Assembly (NCBI GenBank): GCA_045539315.1
Contig: JAZQFC010000024.1
Location: forward strand, 1-64,000
Source of the DNA: RUG11462 sp045539315
Lineage (GTDB): Bacteria; Bacillota; Clostridia; Oscillospirales; Acutalibacteraceae
DNA: 64,000 nt
Direction of reading: 5' to 3'
Under the pieces are notes generated by a model. The model was given only the letters and a program-made list of their open reading frames with translations. It was not told the DNA's origin and did not search any database. Each line of letters begins with the position of its first letter. Positions within the stretch are counted from its first letter, which is position 1. Shown one piece after another: positions 17,319 through 26,404 of this stretch. The position numbers and the translations under genes were made by a program.

Positions 17319-18259
17319 TGGAGATTCCTGTTTATCTGTTTACCGGCTTTTTGGAGAGCGGTAAAACAACTTTTATTCAAAACACTTTACAAGATGAGCG
17401 TTTTAACAAAGGCGAAAACACTCTTATTTTGCTTTTAGAAGAAGGCATAGAAGAATATGACATATCAAAAATGCCTCATCAAAATATTTTTATTGAAACC
17501 TTTGAAAATATCGAAGACGTAACGCAAGAAAAATTAAACTCTATTGTTAGAAAAAACAAAATTGAGCGAGTTATTATTGAACTTAACGGAATGTGGCTTA
17601 CCACCGATTTGTACCCACGTTTGCCACAAAATTGGGCGATTTATCAGGAAATGTGCTTTTTAGATGCTGGTCCCTTTTTAAGTTTTAATCAAAATATGCG
17701 TCAATTAGTTTTTGATAAACTTCAAACTCCTGAAATTGTTGTTTTCAAGAATTTTAAAGATTCTTATGACAAAATGGAGTTTCATAAAATTGTTCGCGGA
17801 GTTTCTCGTGGGTGTGATATTTGTTATGAATATTCTGATACTCGCGTTGAGTATGACGATATCGAAGACCCTTTGCCATTTGATGTTGACGCAGATGTAA
17901 TCGAAATTGAAGACAGAGATTTTGCGCTTTGGTATCGAGATATGATGGAAGACCTTAATAAATACAACGGTAAAACTGTTAAATTTAAAGGGCTTATCGC
18001 AAGAGATAAGAAAATTCCTGATGATGAACTTGCTATCGGCAGACATATTATGACTTGTTGTGTTGATGATATTCAATATGGTGGTGTGGTTTGCAGATTA
18101 CAAGGCGCAACCGATTATAAAACTCACGACTGGGCGATAATTACAGGCAAAATTAATCTTGAAAAAAATAAACTTTATCGTTCAATTGGTCCTGTAATTG
18201 CAATTGAGAGTATCACTCGTTGCGAGCCTTTAGCCGATTCGGTTGCAACCTTTTATTAA
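17318..18259 (+). CDS. CobW-like P-loop protein fused to a DUF1980/TIGR03943-like domain
   Basis: A 313-residue protein. The N-terminal half is a COG0523-like P-loop domain with Walker A GFLESGKTT (10-18) and VIIELNGMW in place of the usual ExSG loop, but no GCICC motif. The C-terminal part (about 215-313) contains NGKTVKFKGLI, IGRHIMTCCVDD (Met245, Cys247, Cys248), GGVVCRLQ and WAIITGKI. This resembles the soluble domain of TIGR03943/DUF1980 proteins that accompany YraQ-type permeases. It overlaps the preceding CobW gene by one base, so the two work together. Function is unknown; metal trafficking is likely. The DUF1980 assignment is from motif resemblance only. Confidence 0.75.
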   Translation: MEIPVYLFTGFLESGKTTFIQNTLQDERFNKGENTLILLLEEGIEEYDISKMPHQNIFIETFENIEDVTQEKLNSIVRKNKIERVIIELNGMWLTTDLYPRLPQNWAIYQEMCFLDAGPFLSFNQNMRQLVFDKLQTPEIVVFKNFKDSYDKMEFHKIVRGVSRGCDICYEYSDTRVEYDDIEDPLPFDVDADVIEIEDRDFALWYRDMMEDLNKYNGKTVKFKGLIARDKKIPDDELAIGRHIMTCCVDDIQYGGVVCRLQGATDYKTHDWAIITGKINLEKNKLYRSIGPVIAIESITRCEPLADSVATFY

Positions 18260-18268
18260 GGAGTATTT

Positions 18269-19117
18269 ATGAAAACTTTTAATCTTAACAATGGAACAAC
18301 AATTCCAAGCGTTGGTTTTGGCACTTGGCGAATGAAAGACAGCGCCGAGTGTGAAAACGCGATAATTTCTGCAATTAATAGTGGTTATAAACACATTGAC
18401 ACCGCCGCTTTTTATATGAATGAAAAATTTATTGGCGATGCTATCGCTAAAAGCGGTGTTGACAGAAGCGAGTTGTTTTTGACTTCTAAACTCTGGAATA
18501 CTGAACATACTTATGAAAAAACAATGAAAGCGTTTTTTCAAACATTAGAGAATTTGCAGACTGATTATCTCGATTTATACCTTATTCATTGGCCAAGACC
18601 TATTGCTTTTCGTGATAATTGGGAAGAGGCAAATGCTGAAACTTGGCGCGCTTTTGAAGAACTTTATAATGCAGGTAAAATCAAGGCAATTGGGCTTTCA
18701 AACTTTTTGCCAAAGCATATTGATGCGCTTTTGAAAACCGCTAAAATCAAACCAATGGTTAACCAAATTGAGATTCACCCTGGTCTTGACAGAAGCGATG
18801 TTATAGGCTTTTGCAAAGATAAGGCAATTTTACTTGAAGCGTGGGCGCCATTTGCAGTTGGCAGCACTTTTGAAATTGATGAACTTAAAAAATTATCAAA
18901 AAAATATAACAGACCTATCTCGCAAATTGTTATTCGTTGGTTTTTGCAAAATGGCATTGTGCCACTTCCAAAATCGGTAACAGAACATAGAATTAAAGAA
19001 AATATTGACGTTTATGATTTTGAACTTTTATCAGAAGATATGAAAATTATTGACAACATCACAGGCGATGGCGAACAATTTAGACTTCATCACGACCCTG
19101 ATAATATTGCTTTCTAA
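18269..19117 (+). CDS. Aldo/keto reductase
   Basis: A 282-residue NADPH-dependent oxidoreductase of the AKR superfamily (2,5-diketo-gluconate reductase-like group), reducing aldehydes or ketones. VGFGTWRM at the start, the tetrad region HIDTAAFYMNE with catalytic Tyr, LTSKLWN with Lys, and YLIHWP with His are all present. The C-terminal cofactor motif VPLPKSVTEHRIKEN is intact. It starts nine bases after the CobW-like gene behind AAGGAGTATTT and overlaps the following metallopeptidase gene by one base. Confidence 0.93.
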   Translation: MKTFNLNNGTTIPSVGFGTWRMKDSAECENAIISAINSGYKHIDTAAFYMNEKFIGDAIAKSGVDRSELFLTSKLWNTEHTYEKTMKAFFQTLENLQTDYLDLYLIHWPRPIAFRDNWEEANAETWRAFEELYNAGKIKAIGLSNFLPKHIDALLKTAKIKPMVNQIEIHPGLDRSDVIGFCKDKAILLEAWAPFAVGSTFEIDELKKLSKKYNRPISQIVIRWFLQNGIVPLPKSVTEHRIKENIDVYDFELLSEDMKIIDNITGDGEQFRLHHDPDNIAF

Positions 19118-19626
19118 TGGAATATAAATTAATTTATTCAAACCGAAAAACGCTCGCTTTGGAAATCAACGAAAATTGCGAAGTAATAATAAGAGCGCCA
19201 AGATTTGCATCAAAAAGGCAAATTGAAAAGTTTGTGCAGGATAAGCAAAATTGGATAGAAAAAACGCTTGTTAAACAACAAGCGCGTAAAGAGAAAAAAC
19301 AGGCTTTGCTTGACATTGACAAACAACAACTTTATAAAATTGGCGAGAAAATTTTAGAAGAAAAGTTTTTATATTGGGCAAAACGCATCGGCGTAAAGCC
19401 GACAGGTGTGAAAATCACGAGCGCTAAAAAACGATTTGGCAGTTGTAATGCAAAAAATTCAATTTGTTTTTCTTGTTATTTGTTTGCATACCCAACTGAC
19501 GCAGTTGAATATGTAATCGTTCACGAATTATGCCATATAAAACATCATAATCATTCTAAAAAATTCTGGGCATTGGTTGAAAAACACCTACCTGACTATA
19601 AATCAAGGGAAAAATTATTAAAATAA
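19117..19626 (+). CDS. YgjP-like (DUF45) M48-type metallopeptidase
   Basis: A 169-residue small zinc protease-like protein of the YgjP/DUF45 family. The zinc motif is HELCHIKHHNHSKKFW (HExxH followed by H), preceded by the family stretch KRFGSCNAKNSICFSCYL. It has no signal peptide or membrane segment. The natural substrate of the family is unknown. Its start overlaps the aldo/keto reductase stop, and a strong terminator follows, so it ends the + strand run. Confidence 0.9.
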   Translation: MEYKLIYSNRKTLALEINENCEVIIRAPRFASKRQIEKFVQDKQNWIEKTLVKQQARKEKKQALLDIDKQQLYKIGEKILEEKFLYWAKRIGVKPTGVKITSAKKRFGSCNAKNSICFSCYLFAYPTDAVEYVIVHELCHIKHHNHSKKFWALVEKHLPDYKSREKLLK

Positions 19627-19655
19627 AAAGGACGAAGAAAACTTCGTCCTTTTTT
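19625..19655. terminator. Bidirectional terminator between convergent genes
   Basis: AAAAGGACGAAG and CTTCGTCCTTTT form a 12-bp stem around AAAA, with A-rich and T-rich flanks. It closes both the metallopeptidase run (+) and rpe (-). Confidence 0.92.
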
Positions 19656-19661
19656 ATTATT

Positions 19662-20315
19662 TTATTTAACAATTTCTCGTAATTCTTGCAAACGTTTTGT
19701 TTTGTCTTCGGCAGAGAATAAAACGTTACCTGTAACCAAAACATTAGCGCCGGCGCGTGTTGCAAGAGGCGCAGTTTCAAGATTAATTCCGCCGTCAACT
19801 TCGATGTCAAGATTAAGGCCTAATTCATTTGCTTTTTCGCGAATAGCAGTGATTTTTGGCAAACTTTCAGGCATAAATGCTTGTCCGCCGAAACCTGGCT
19901 CAACGCTCATAACAAGCACCATATCCAATTTCTCTAAATAAGGAAAAACATCTTCGGCAGGGGTTTTTGGCTTAATAGTCAAACACGCCTTTTTGCCAAA
20001 CGAATGAATAAGGTCAATAGTTTCATCAACATCAGAGCCTGCTTCAATATGAAAACCAATAATATCTGCGCCTGCACGAGCAAATTGCTCAATATATCTG
20101 TGAGGTCTGTCTATCATCAAATGCACGTCTAAAATAGTATCAGTTGCTTTTCTAATTGAATCAACAACAGGAATACCAATTGAAATGTTTGGCACAAAAA
20201 GTCCGTCCATTACATCAAGATGAAACATATCGGTTTTTGCTTTGTCTAATTCTTCTATTGCATCGCCTAAATGCACAAAATCTGCAGTTAATATAGATGG
20301 TGAAAATTTAATCAT
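19662..20315 (-). CDS. rpe: Ribulose-phosphate 3-epimerase
   Basis: A 217-residue TIM-barrel enzyme interconverting ribulose 5-phosphate and xylulose 5-phosphate in the pentose phosphate pathway. It has the family motifs FSPSILTADF, FHLDVMDGLFVPNIS, DVHLMI, VEPGFGGQAF and EVDGGIN, with the metal and acid/base residues in place. Its start lies four bases from the stop of the lipoprotein gene upstream, with GGGGGAG as ribosome site inside that gene, so the two are coupled. Confidence 0.96.
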   Translation of the reverse strand: MIKFSPSILTADFVHLGDAIEELDKAKTDMFHLDVMDGLFVPNISIGIPVVDSIRKATDTILDVHLMIDRPHRYIEQFARAGADIIGFHIEAGSDVDETIDLIHSFGKKACLTIKPKTPAEDVFPYLEKLDMVLVMSVEPGFGGQAFMPESLPKITAIREKANELGLNLDIEVDGGINLETAPLATRAGANVLVTGNVLFSAEDKTKRLQELREIVK

Positions 20316-20318
20316 TTT

Positions 20319-21134
20319 TTACTCCCCCAATATTTTAATTTCTACTGTATCAAAAAGTTTTGTTTTCTTAATATCATCGCTAACATTATCAGGCAAAACT
20401 GCGTAATTTAATGTTAAAACTGACATTGCTTCAATTGTAGCATCAACATTCATAGTAATCGGCTGCTTTGTAATTTTTTCGCCTTTGTTAGTGTAAAGCA
20501 TAAAACTAATATCTTTTAAAGTTTTATCTTCATCGCACTGGTTATCAATAGTAAACGAGCCTTCAATACCATCAGACGAAGTGAAAACCAACTCGTCTAT
20601 ATAATAATTCAACTCATTGTTTTTAAGATTTTTTTGTTTAGCAGATAAAACGCAACCCTCATAAACAACAGAAGCCTGCGCAACTATTTTATCAAGTTTT
20701 GCCTCTAATTTAACATATTGAGCATCAAAAACACAAGGAATGATAAGCGTTTGACCTGCCGCTATGTAGGTTTCGCTATCAAGCGAAAATTCAGATGGCT
20801 CAACAATGTCATACCCGTCATCTGTTTGAATAAAACCAATTCTTATTTCATTGATTTTTCTATCAAAATCGGTGTTGTTGCAAACCGCAAAATAAATGCT
20901 AAAAGCACCGTCATCCAGTGCGCCCTCTTTATAAATTTCAGGGTCAATATTTTCTAATTCTTTAACAAGTTTGCCATCGTTATAATAAGCAAAATAAGGG
21001 CTTATTGTAAGTTCGCCGTCTTTTGTGAAATAATCTTCGTCTAAAAACACATTTTTACTTGTATCACAAGAAATCAGCGTTAAACTAAATAAAACGCAAA
21101 GCAAAACCGAAAGCGATTTTTTAAATAGTTTCAT
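20319..21134 (-). CDS. Hypothetical lipoprotein
   Basis: An unrecognised 271-residue protein. Residues 1-24 form a lipoprotein signal peptide ending in LISC. The mature part is acidic and predicted beta-rich, with a middle section (about residues 80-150, FAVCNNTDFDRKINEIRIGF) that reads like an immunoglobulin-like domain. An in-frame TTG lies one codon upstream, but ATG at 21134 behind TAGGAGAAATTTG is the natural start. It is upstream of, and probably co-transcribed with, rpe, without obvious functional link. Confidence 0.75.
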   Translation of the reverse strand: MKLFKKSLSVLLCVLFSLTLISCDTSKNVFLDEDYFTKDGELTISPYFAYYNDGKLVKELENIDPEIYKEGALDDGAFSIYFAVCNNTDFDRKINEIRIGFIQTDDGYDIVEPSEFSLDSETYIAAGQTLIIPCVFDAQYVKLEAKLDKIVAQASVVYEGCVLSAKQKNLKNNELNYYIDELVFTSSDGIEGSFTIDNQCDEDKTLKDISFMLYTNKGEKITKQPITMNVDATIEAMSVLTLNYAVLPDNVSDDIKKTKLFDTVEIKILGE

Positions 21135-21236
21135 CAAATTTCTCCTAAAAGTTTTATATTACTTATATTATAATATCAAATGGCGTAAATATCAACCGAT
21201 ATTTTGCCTGTTAATATATTTTTTACAATAAAATTA

Positions 21237-21265
21237 GTGACAAAATGAGAAAAGTCTGTTATAAT
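21237..21265 (+). promoter_or_regulatory. SigA promoter of the gene at 21300
   Basis: GTGACA (21237-21242), a 17-base spacer and TATAAT (21260-21265), 35 bases before the start codon. Confidence 0.75.
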
Positions 21266-21299
21266 ATGAAATAATAGAGATTGAAAGGGATAAACTTTT

Positions 21300-22046
21300 A
21301 TGGATAAACAAAAATATCAGTTAATTACCAATGGCGTTTTTGATGCGCTCAAAGAAAAAGGTTTTAAAAGTGAAAATTATGATGAGGGCGAGTATTTTGC
21401 AGATGGCAAAAGAGCGTTTAAAATTTCTTATAATGATGAAAAAGAGATGATTTCTTTGCAAACCGCTACTTTGCAAGAGGGCGAGGGCGTTGAGTTTAAA
21501 GAGTTGTCTTCTTGGGTTATGCCGTCAGATGCAAATGAGAGAGATATGACAAGTATAAAGAACGATTTTGTTGATACTGTGCTTGAAACTCTCGGCTCAA
21601 AGGCGAGTGTAACCGGTGTTAAAAAGGTTGAAATGCCATCTAAAAAGAAAAATGCAGACTCAATTGATGTTGAGAGTTTTACTGCAAGATTTTTAGCGCT
21701 TTTCCCTGATTATAAAGGCGAGTATAAAGAAAACATCGTGAAATACGGTGAGTTCTTGTATGACGATTTTTATAGAAATTACGGCGTTTTGTGTTTGGCA
21801 AAGGTGTTTGACGAGGGTAATAAACGTCACATCTCAAAATATTTTGAACTTTTGAATTTAGCATACACAAGCGGCGAGTCAACCGTTGCAACAACCGTTG
21901 TTTATTCAATTATTTGCGAGAGATTATATTCAGAAAAATCTTATGAAAAAGAAATTGAATTGCAGTTGCAAAAATTCCCTCATTTAAGCAAAGCAGTTAG
22001 CACTGCAAGAAAAATTTTAAAATCAAAAAAAGATAAATATTTATAA
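21300..22046 (+). CDS. Hypothetical cytoplasmic protein
   Basis: A 248-residue soluble protein not assigned to a family. The first third is compact and acidic (ITNGVFDALKEKGFKSENYD). The middle has a Lys-rich linker near residue 115. The rest (about 125-248) is mostly helical, with VESFTARFLALFPDYKGEY and an Arg/Lys-rich end. No signal peptide or membrane segment. It is a single-gene unit with its own promoter and terminator. Confidence 0.7.
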   Translation: MDKQKYQLITNGVFDALKEKGFKSENYDEGEYFADGKRAFKISYNDEKEMISLQTATLQEGEGVEFKELSSWVMPSDANERDMTSIKNDFVDTVLETLGSKASVTGVKKVEMPSKKKNADSIDVESFTARFLALFPDYKGEYKENIVKYGEFLYDDFYRNYGVLCLAKVFDEGNKRHISKYFELLNLAYTSGESTVATTVVYSIICERLYSEKSYEKEIELQLQKFPHLSKAVSTARKILKSKKDKYL

Positions 22047-22061
22047 AAAAAACAATAAAAA

Positions 22062-22088
22062 AAGAGTGGCGAGTTGCCACTCCTTTTT
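22062..22088. terminator. Bidirectional terminator between convergent genes
   Basis: AGAGTGGC pairs with GCCACTC(C)T, flanked by A-run and T-run. It separates the hypothetical gene (+) from ackA (-). Confidence 0.9.
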
Positions 22089-22097
22089 TATTTTTTA

Positions 22098-23300
22098 TTA
22101 CATATTTTCAACGATTTTTTGAGTATCTTTTGCGATAACCATTTCTTCGTCTGTCAAAAGCACATATGCTTTAACTTTTGAGCCTTCTTTAGAGATAATG
22201 CCTTCGCCACCGAAACGAGCCGCATTGTTTTTCTCTTTATCAAGTTCCAAACCAACATAAGAAAGACCTTCGCAAACAAATTCTCTGATATCTGCATCGT
22301 TTTCACCAAGACCACCTGTAAACGCAATTGCGTCAACACCGCCGAGCGCTGCAACATATGAGCCAACAACTTTAAGAATTTGATATTTTAAAATCTTTCT
22401 AGCCAAAATTGCGCGTTCATTACCTGCTTCAGCAGCGGCAATAACATCTCTGTTATCACTTGAAACGCCAGAAACACCAAGATAACCTGATTTTTTGTTC
22501 ATAATCTCATCCATTTGTTTTGGAGTGAGATTTTCTTTATCCATAATATAAGTAATTGCGCTAGGGTCAACTGCACCGCAACGAGTACCCATCATAAAAC
22601 CATCAAGCGGAGTAAGACCCATTGATGTATCAACGCATTTACCATCTTTAACAGCGGTAATTGATGAGCCGTTACCAAGGTGGCAAGTAATTACTTTTGA
22701 TGGTGTGCCAATGCCACATTCATCAATAAGTCTGCCAGAGATGTAACGGTGAGAAGTACCGTGAGCGCCATATCTACGAACATCATATTTTTCATAATAT
22801 TCATATGGAAGTGGGAAAATATATGCTTCTTCAGGCATTGTTGAGTGGAAAGATGTATCAAAAACTGCAACTTGTGGAACATCTTTGCCAAGCACTTCGA
22901 TACAAGCCTTGATACCTTGAACGTGAGCAGGGTTATGAAGTGGCGCTAATTTGCCATAATCAGCAATTTTTTGGAGCGCAACATCATCAATAAGGCAAGA
23001 CTCTTTAAAATAAGCGCCACCTTGCACGATTCTGTGACCTGCAGCAGAAATATCGCCCAAATCATCAATAACTTTTGTTTCACCTGTGGTCATCCATTCA
23101 ATAACCTTTTTAAAAGCGGTTGTGTGGTCTGGCATATCAAAATCTGCTTCAAACTTTGAACCATCTGGTTTTTGAAGTTTGATGTGACCATCAATACCAA
23201 TTCTCTCACAAAGACCTTTTACAATTACACTTTTGTCATCCATATCAATAAGTTGATATTTAAGTGATGAACTACCTGCGTTTACTACGAAAATTTTCAT
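22098..23300 (-). CDS. ackA: Acetate kinase
   Basis: A 400-residue enzyme that makes ATP and acetate from acetyl phosphate in fermentation. The ASKHA-fold motifs are complete: VVNAGSSSLKYQL at the N-terminus, HRIVQGGAYF, FDTSFHSTMP, RRYGAHGTSHRY, CHLGNGSSI, GFMMGTRCGAVDPS and AFTGGLGEND. Length is normal. It lies 30 bases downstream of gyrA, which is an unusual partner; read-through from gyrA is likely but a promoter inside gyrA is possible. No phosphotransacetylase gene is in view. Confidence 0.97.
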   Translation of the reverse strand: MKIFVVNAGSSSLKYQLIDMDDKSVIVKGLCERIGIDGHIKLQKPDGSKFEADFDMPDHTTAFKKVIEWMTTGETKVIDDLGDISAAGHRIVQGGAYFKESCLIDDVALQKIADYGKLAPLHNPAHVQGIKACIEVLGKDVPQVAVFDTSFHSTMPEEAYIFPLPYEYYEKYDVRRYGAHGTSHRYISGRLIDECGIGTPSKVITCHLGNGSSITAVKDGKCVDTSMGLTPLDGFMMGTRCGAVDPSAITYIMDKENLTPKQMDEIMNKKSGYLGVSGVSSDNRDVIAAAEAGNERAILARKILKYQILKVVGSYVAALGGVDAIAFTGGLGENDADIREFVCEGLSYVGLELDKEKNNAARFGGEGIISKEGSKVKAYVLLTDEEMVIAKDTQKIVENM

Positions 23301-23330
23301 TTCTTTTATTAAATTCCTTTCAAAATTAAA

Positions 23331-25841
23331 TTATTCTTCTTCAGTTTGTGGTGGGGTAACTGATTCAGTTACTATTTCTTCGGCTTTTTCTTCTGCCGCT
23401 TCTTCAGGCTCGTCTGTTTCTTTTTCAGTTATAGACATTGTGATAATTCTCTCGCCGTCTTTAACTTTCATTACTCTTACACCTTTAGATGGTCGAGCAA
23501 ATTTAGAAATAGAATCAGCCGCGATTCTAATAACTATGCCGTCTGATGAAATGAGAATAACATCGTTTGTTTCATCAACCATAGCAATTTGAGCAACATC
23601 GCCGAATTTCTGAACTCGATAGTTAGTAAGACCTTTACCACCACGAGATTGAACACGGTAATCATCACAACTAGACTGCCTACCGTAACCGGTTTCAGTA
23701 ACTGTAAGAATTTGTTTACCTTCTTCAACTACTGCCATACCGATAACTTCATCGCCCTCGCGCAAAGTAATCGCTTTAACACCACGAGCAGTACGTCCAA
23801 GTGGTCGAGCGTCATTCTCGTTAAATCTAATTGCCATACCCTTTTTAGTTGCAACGATAAGGTCGTCATTACCATCGGTAATATAAGCAAATCTTACCTC
23901 GTCGCCCTCATCAAGAGTAACAGCGTTTACGCCACCTTTACGGTTTGTTTTGTAAACCGAGAATTTAGAACGCTTAACAACACCGTTTTTAGTACCCAAA
24001 ATGATGTATTTATCATCATCAAACTCGCTCATCTTAAGCATAACAGTAACTTTTTCGCCTGCTTCAAGCGGTAAAAGGTTAACAATGTTAAGACCTTTTG
24101 ATGTTCTTGAGCCTTCAGGCACAACATATGCCTTGTTATGATAAACTCTACCTTGATTTGTAAAGTAAAGCACGTGGTCGTGAGTTGAACAGATAAACAT
24201 ATGCTCTGCAAAGTCTTCTTCACGAGTTGTCATACCTTTAAGACCTTTACCACCTCTGTTTTGCGCGTGGTAAGTGTCAACCGGCAAACGTTTGATATAA
24301 CCCATTTGAGTAAGAGTTAAAACACAGTCCTCAACCGGAATCAAGTCTTCAATATCAACTTCGCCTTCAACATTAGTGATTTCTGTTCTTCTATCATCAG
24401 CGTATTTATCACGAATTTTAAGCGCTTCCGTCTTAACGATTTCAAGAATTCTCCATTCATTTGCGAGAATGTCTTTAAAATCAGCGATTTTTTCGTGTAA
24501 TTTTGCTAATTCTTCTTCAATTTTATCTCTCTCTAAACCTGTGAGTTGAGCCAAACGCATATCAACAATGTGTTTTGCTTGAACTTCATCAATTGGGAAG
24601 CGCTCCATCAAAGCCTCTCTTGCTTCACCAACGGTTTTTGAGCCACGAATAATTTTAATAACTTCATCAATATTATCAAGCGCTACCTTTAAGCCCTCTA
24701 AAATGTGCGCTCTGTCTTGCGCTTTTTTGAGGTCATAGCGAGTTCTACGCTCGATTACTTCCTTTTGATAGTTAACATAGTGTGACAATGCGTCTTTAAG
24801 TGTCAAAGTTTTTGGCACACCGTCAACTAACGCTAACATTATAACACCAAAAGTTGTTTGAAGTTGAGTATAACTATAAAGTTTATTAAGAACAACCTGT
24901 GGGTTAACATCTTTTTTAAGTTCAATAACGATTTTCATACCTTTTCTACTTGAGTAGTCGGCAATATCGTCAATACCTTCAATTCTCTTTGAATCTGCAA
25001 GGTCAACAATAGATTTAACAAGGTTTTTCTTATTAACCTGATAAGGAATTTCGGTGATAATAATTCTAAATTTATTATTTCTTTCTTCCTCGATTTCGGC
25101 TCTACCACGAAGGCAGATTTTACCCCTACCGGTAGAATAAGCGGCACGAATACCACTTCTACCCATAATGATACCACCTGTTGGGAAGTCAGGACCAGGA
25201 AGATGTTCGCACATTTCATCAATAGTAATATCAGGGTTTTCTATGTATGCTACCATACAGTCAATTACTTCTGCTAAATTGTGCGGTGGAATATTAGTTG
25301 TCATACCAACCGCGATACCCATACTACCATTTACCAAAAGTGATGGAATACGAGATGGCAATGTTTGAGGCTCTTGCAAACGGTCATCATAGTTTGGCGC
25401 AAAATCAACAGTATCTTTATCAATATCAGTAAGCATTTCAACTGCGATTTTGCTCATTCTTGCCTCTGTGTAACGGTAAGCAGCAGGTGGGTGTCCGTCA
25501 ACCGAACCAAAGTTACCGTGACCGTCAACCATTTCATATCTTACCGAGAAATCCTGCGCTAAACGAACAAGCGCATCGTAAACAGACGCGTCACCATGAG
25601 GGTGATACGAACCAAGCACCGCACCAACAATATCGGCGCATTTACGATATGGGTTATCAGGGGTAAGATTTCTTTCATACATTGTGTATAAAATTCTTCT
25701 GTGTACCGGTTTCAAGCCGTCACGCACGTCAGGTAGCGCACGAGAAGTAATAACAGACATTGAGTAGTCAAGGAAAGATTTTTCCATTTCGTCAACTATC
25801 TCAACCGGTATAATTTTTTCTTCAAAACTCAATTTATTCAC
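23331..25841 (-). CDS. gyrA: DNA gyrase subunit A
   Basis: An 836-residue subunit that cuts and rejoins DNA in negative supercoiling. The breakage-reunion domain has SRALPDVRDGLKPVHRR near 33-49 and the catalytic Tyr124 in RYTEARM. The quinolone-resistance region reads HPHGDASVYD, so the residue at the E. coli Ser83 position is Ala85, as in Mycobacterium tuberculosis; Asp89 is kept. The C-terminal beta-pinwheel has a GyrA-box-like QNRGGKG and a second RGGKG blade, then an acidic Glu-rich tail. The GTG start (25841) overlaps the stop of the YcxB-like gene; an in-frame TTG nine bases on, behind AGGTGA, is an alternative. Confidence 0.97.
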   Translation of the reverse strand: MNKLSFEEKIIPVEIVDEMEKSFLDYSMSVITSRALPDVRDGLKPVHRRILYTMYERNLTPDNPYRKCADIVGAVLGSYHPHGDASVYDALVRLAQDFSVRYEMVDGHGNFGSVDGHPPAAYRYTEARMSKIAVEMLTDIDKDTVDFAPNYDDRLQEPQTLPSRIPSLLVNGSMGIAVGMTTNIPPHNLAEVIDCMVAYIENPDITIDEMCEHLPGPDFPTGGIIMGRSGIRAAYSTGRGKICLRGRAEIEEERNNKFRIIITEIPYQVNKKNLVKSIVDLADSKRIEGIDDIADYSSRKGMKIVIELKKDVNPQVVLNKLYSYTQLQTTFGVIMLALVDGVPKTLTLKDALSHYVNYQKEVIERRTRYDLKKAQDRAHILEGLKVALDNIDEVIKIIRGSKTVGEAREALMERFPIDEVQAKHIVDMRLAQLTGLERDKIEEELAKLHEKIADFKDILANEWRILEIVKTEALKIRDKYADDRRTEITNVEGEVDIEDLIPVEDCVLTLTQMGYIKRLPVDTYHAQNRGGKGLKGMTTREEDFAEHMFICSTHDHVLYFTNQGRVYHNKAYVVPEGSRTSKGLNIVNLLPLEAGEKVTVMLKMSEFDDDKYIILGTKNGVVKRSKFSVYKTNRKGGVNAVTLDEGDEVRFAYITDGNDDLIVATKKGMAIRFNENDARPLGRTARGVKAITLREGDEVIGMAVVEEGKQILTVTETGYGRQSSCDDYRVQSRGGKGLTNYRVQKFGDVAQIAMVDETNDVILISSDGIVIRIAADSISKFARPSKGVRVMKVKDGERIITMSITEKETDEPEEAAEEKAEEIVTESVTPPQTEEE

Positions 25842-26343
25842 CTAATTCCTTGTTTTGATTATCTTTATCGCAAAGGTAGTTCAGTACCTTTTCAAAACTT
25901 TGTTTATTTGCGTCATTAATGCTTTTCTTTGGAAATGGCATCAGCCTACCATCATCAAGTTGAATAATAACGTGGTTTTCGCTTTCCAAAATTGCAAAAA
26001 CGTCTTGCTTTTCAATGTTCCAGTCAGCATCATACGCTTGAACTTGCACATTTATATACTCATCATAAGCAGTAAGCGTTGTCACTTCGCCTGAAACTGC
26101 GCTTCTTATAGTGTTTTCTTCGTTTTTTCTAAAATAAAAGTAAGAAAACAAGTTCATAAAAAGTAGCGCCGCAGCAGAAATATAAGTCAAAGGCTCGTCT
26201 GGTACAATTGTTATAAACAATAACACAATTGATATAATAACAATACCTATCATTTTGCGTTTATAAGGTTTTAAAACCCCTGTCGCAAAATATATTTCCT
26301 TAATATCTTCTGCCGATAAAATATAAGAAATTTTATTCTCCAT
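25834..26343 (-). CDS. YcxB-like membrane protein
   Basis: A 169-residue protein with two adjacent membrane segments (about 30-75) followed by a C-terminal cytoplasmic domain. That domain ends QLDDGRLMPFPKKSI, a YcxB-like pattern. A TTG at 26352 is in frame, but ATG at 26343 has GAAAG at proper distance. It lies between gyrB and gyrA and overlaps the gyrA start. This is not the usual direct gyrB-gyrA arrangement, so gyrA translation is coupled to it. Function unknown. Confidence 0.75.
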   Translation of the reverse strand: MENKISYILSAEDIKEIYFATGVLKPYKRKMIGIVIISIVLLFITIVPDEPLTYISAAALLFMNLFSYFYFRKNEENTIRSAVSGEVTTLTAYDEYINVQVQAYDADWNIEKQDVFAILESENHVIIQLDDGRLMPFPKKSINDANKQSFEKVLNYLCDKDNQNKELGE

Positions 26344-26377
26344 TGTTACCAACTTTCTTAAGAGTTTAGTTTCTTCA

Positions 26378-26403
26378 AAGCCTTCCTTTTGGGGAAGGCT
26401 TTA
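26378..26403. repeat. Hairpin (repeat fragment) after gyrB
   Basis: AAAGCCTTCC and GGAAGGCTTT form a perfect stem around TTTTGG. It resembles the first arm of the CCTTCCC-type dispersed repeats. It lacks a T-run on the - strand, so it may be only a weak terminator or stabiliser of gyrB mRNA. Confidence 0.6.
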
Positions 26404-26404
26404 A

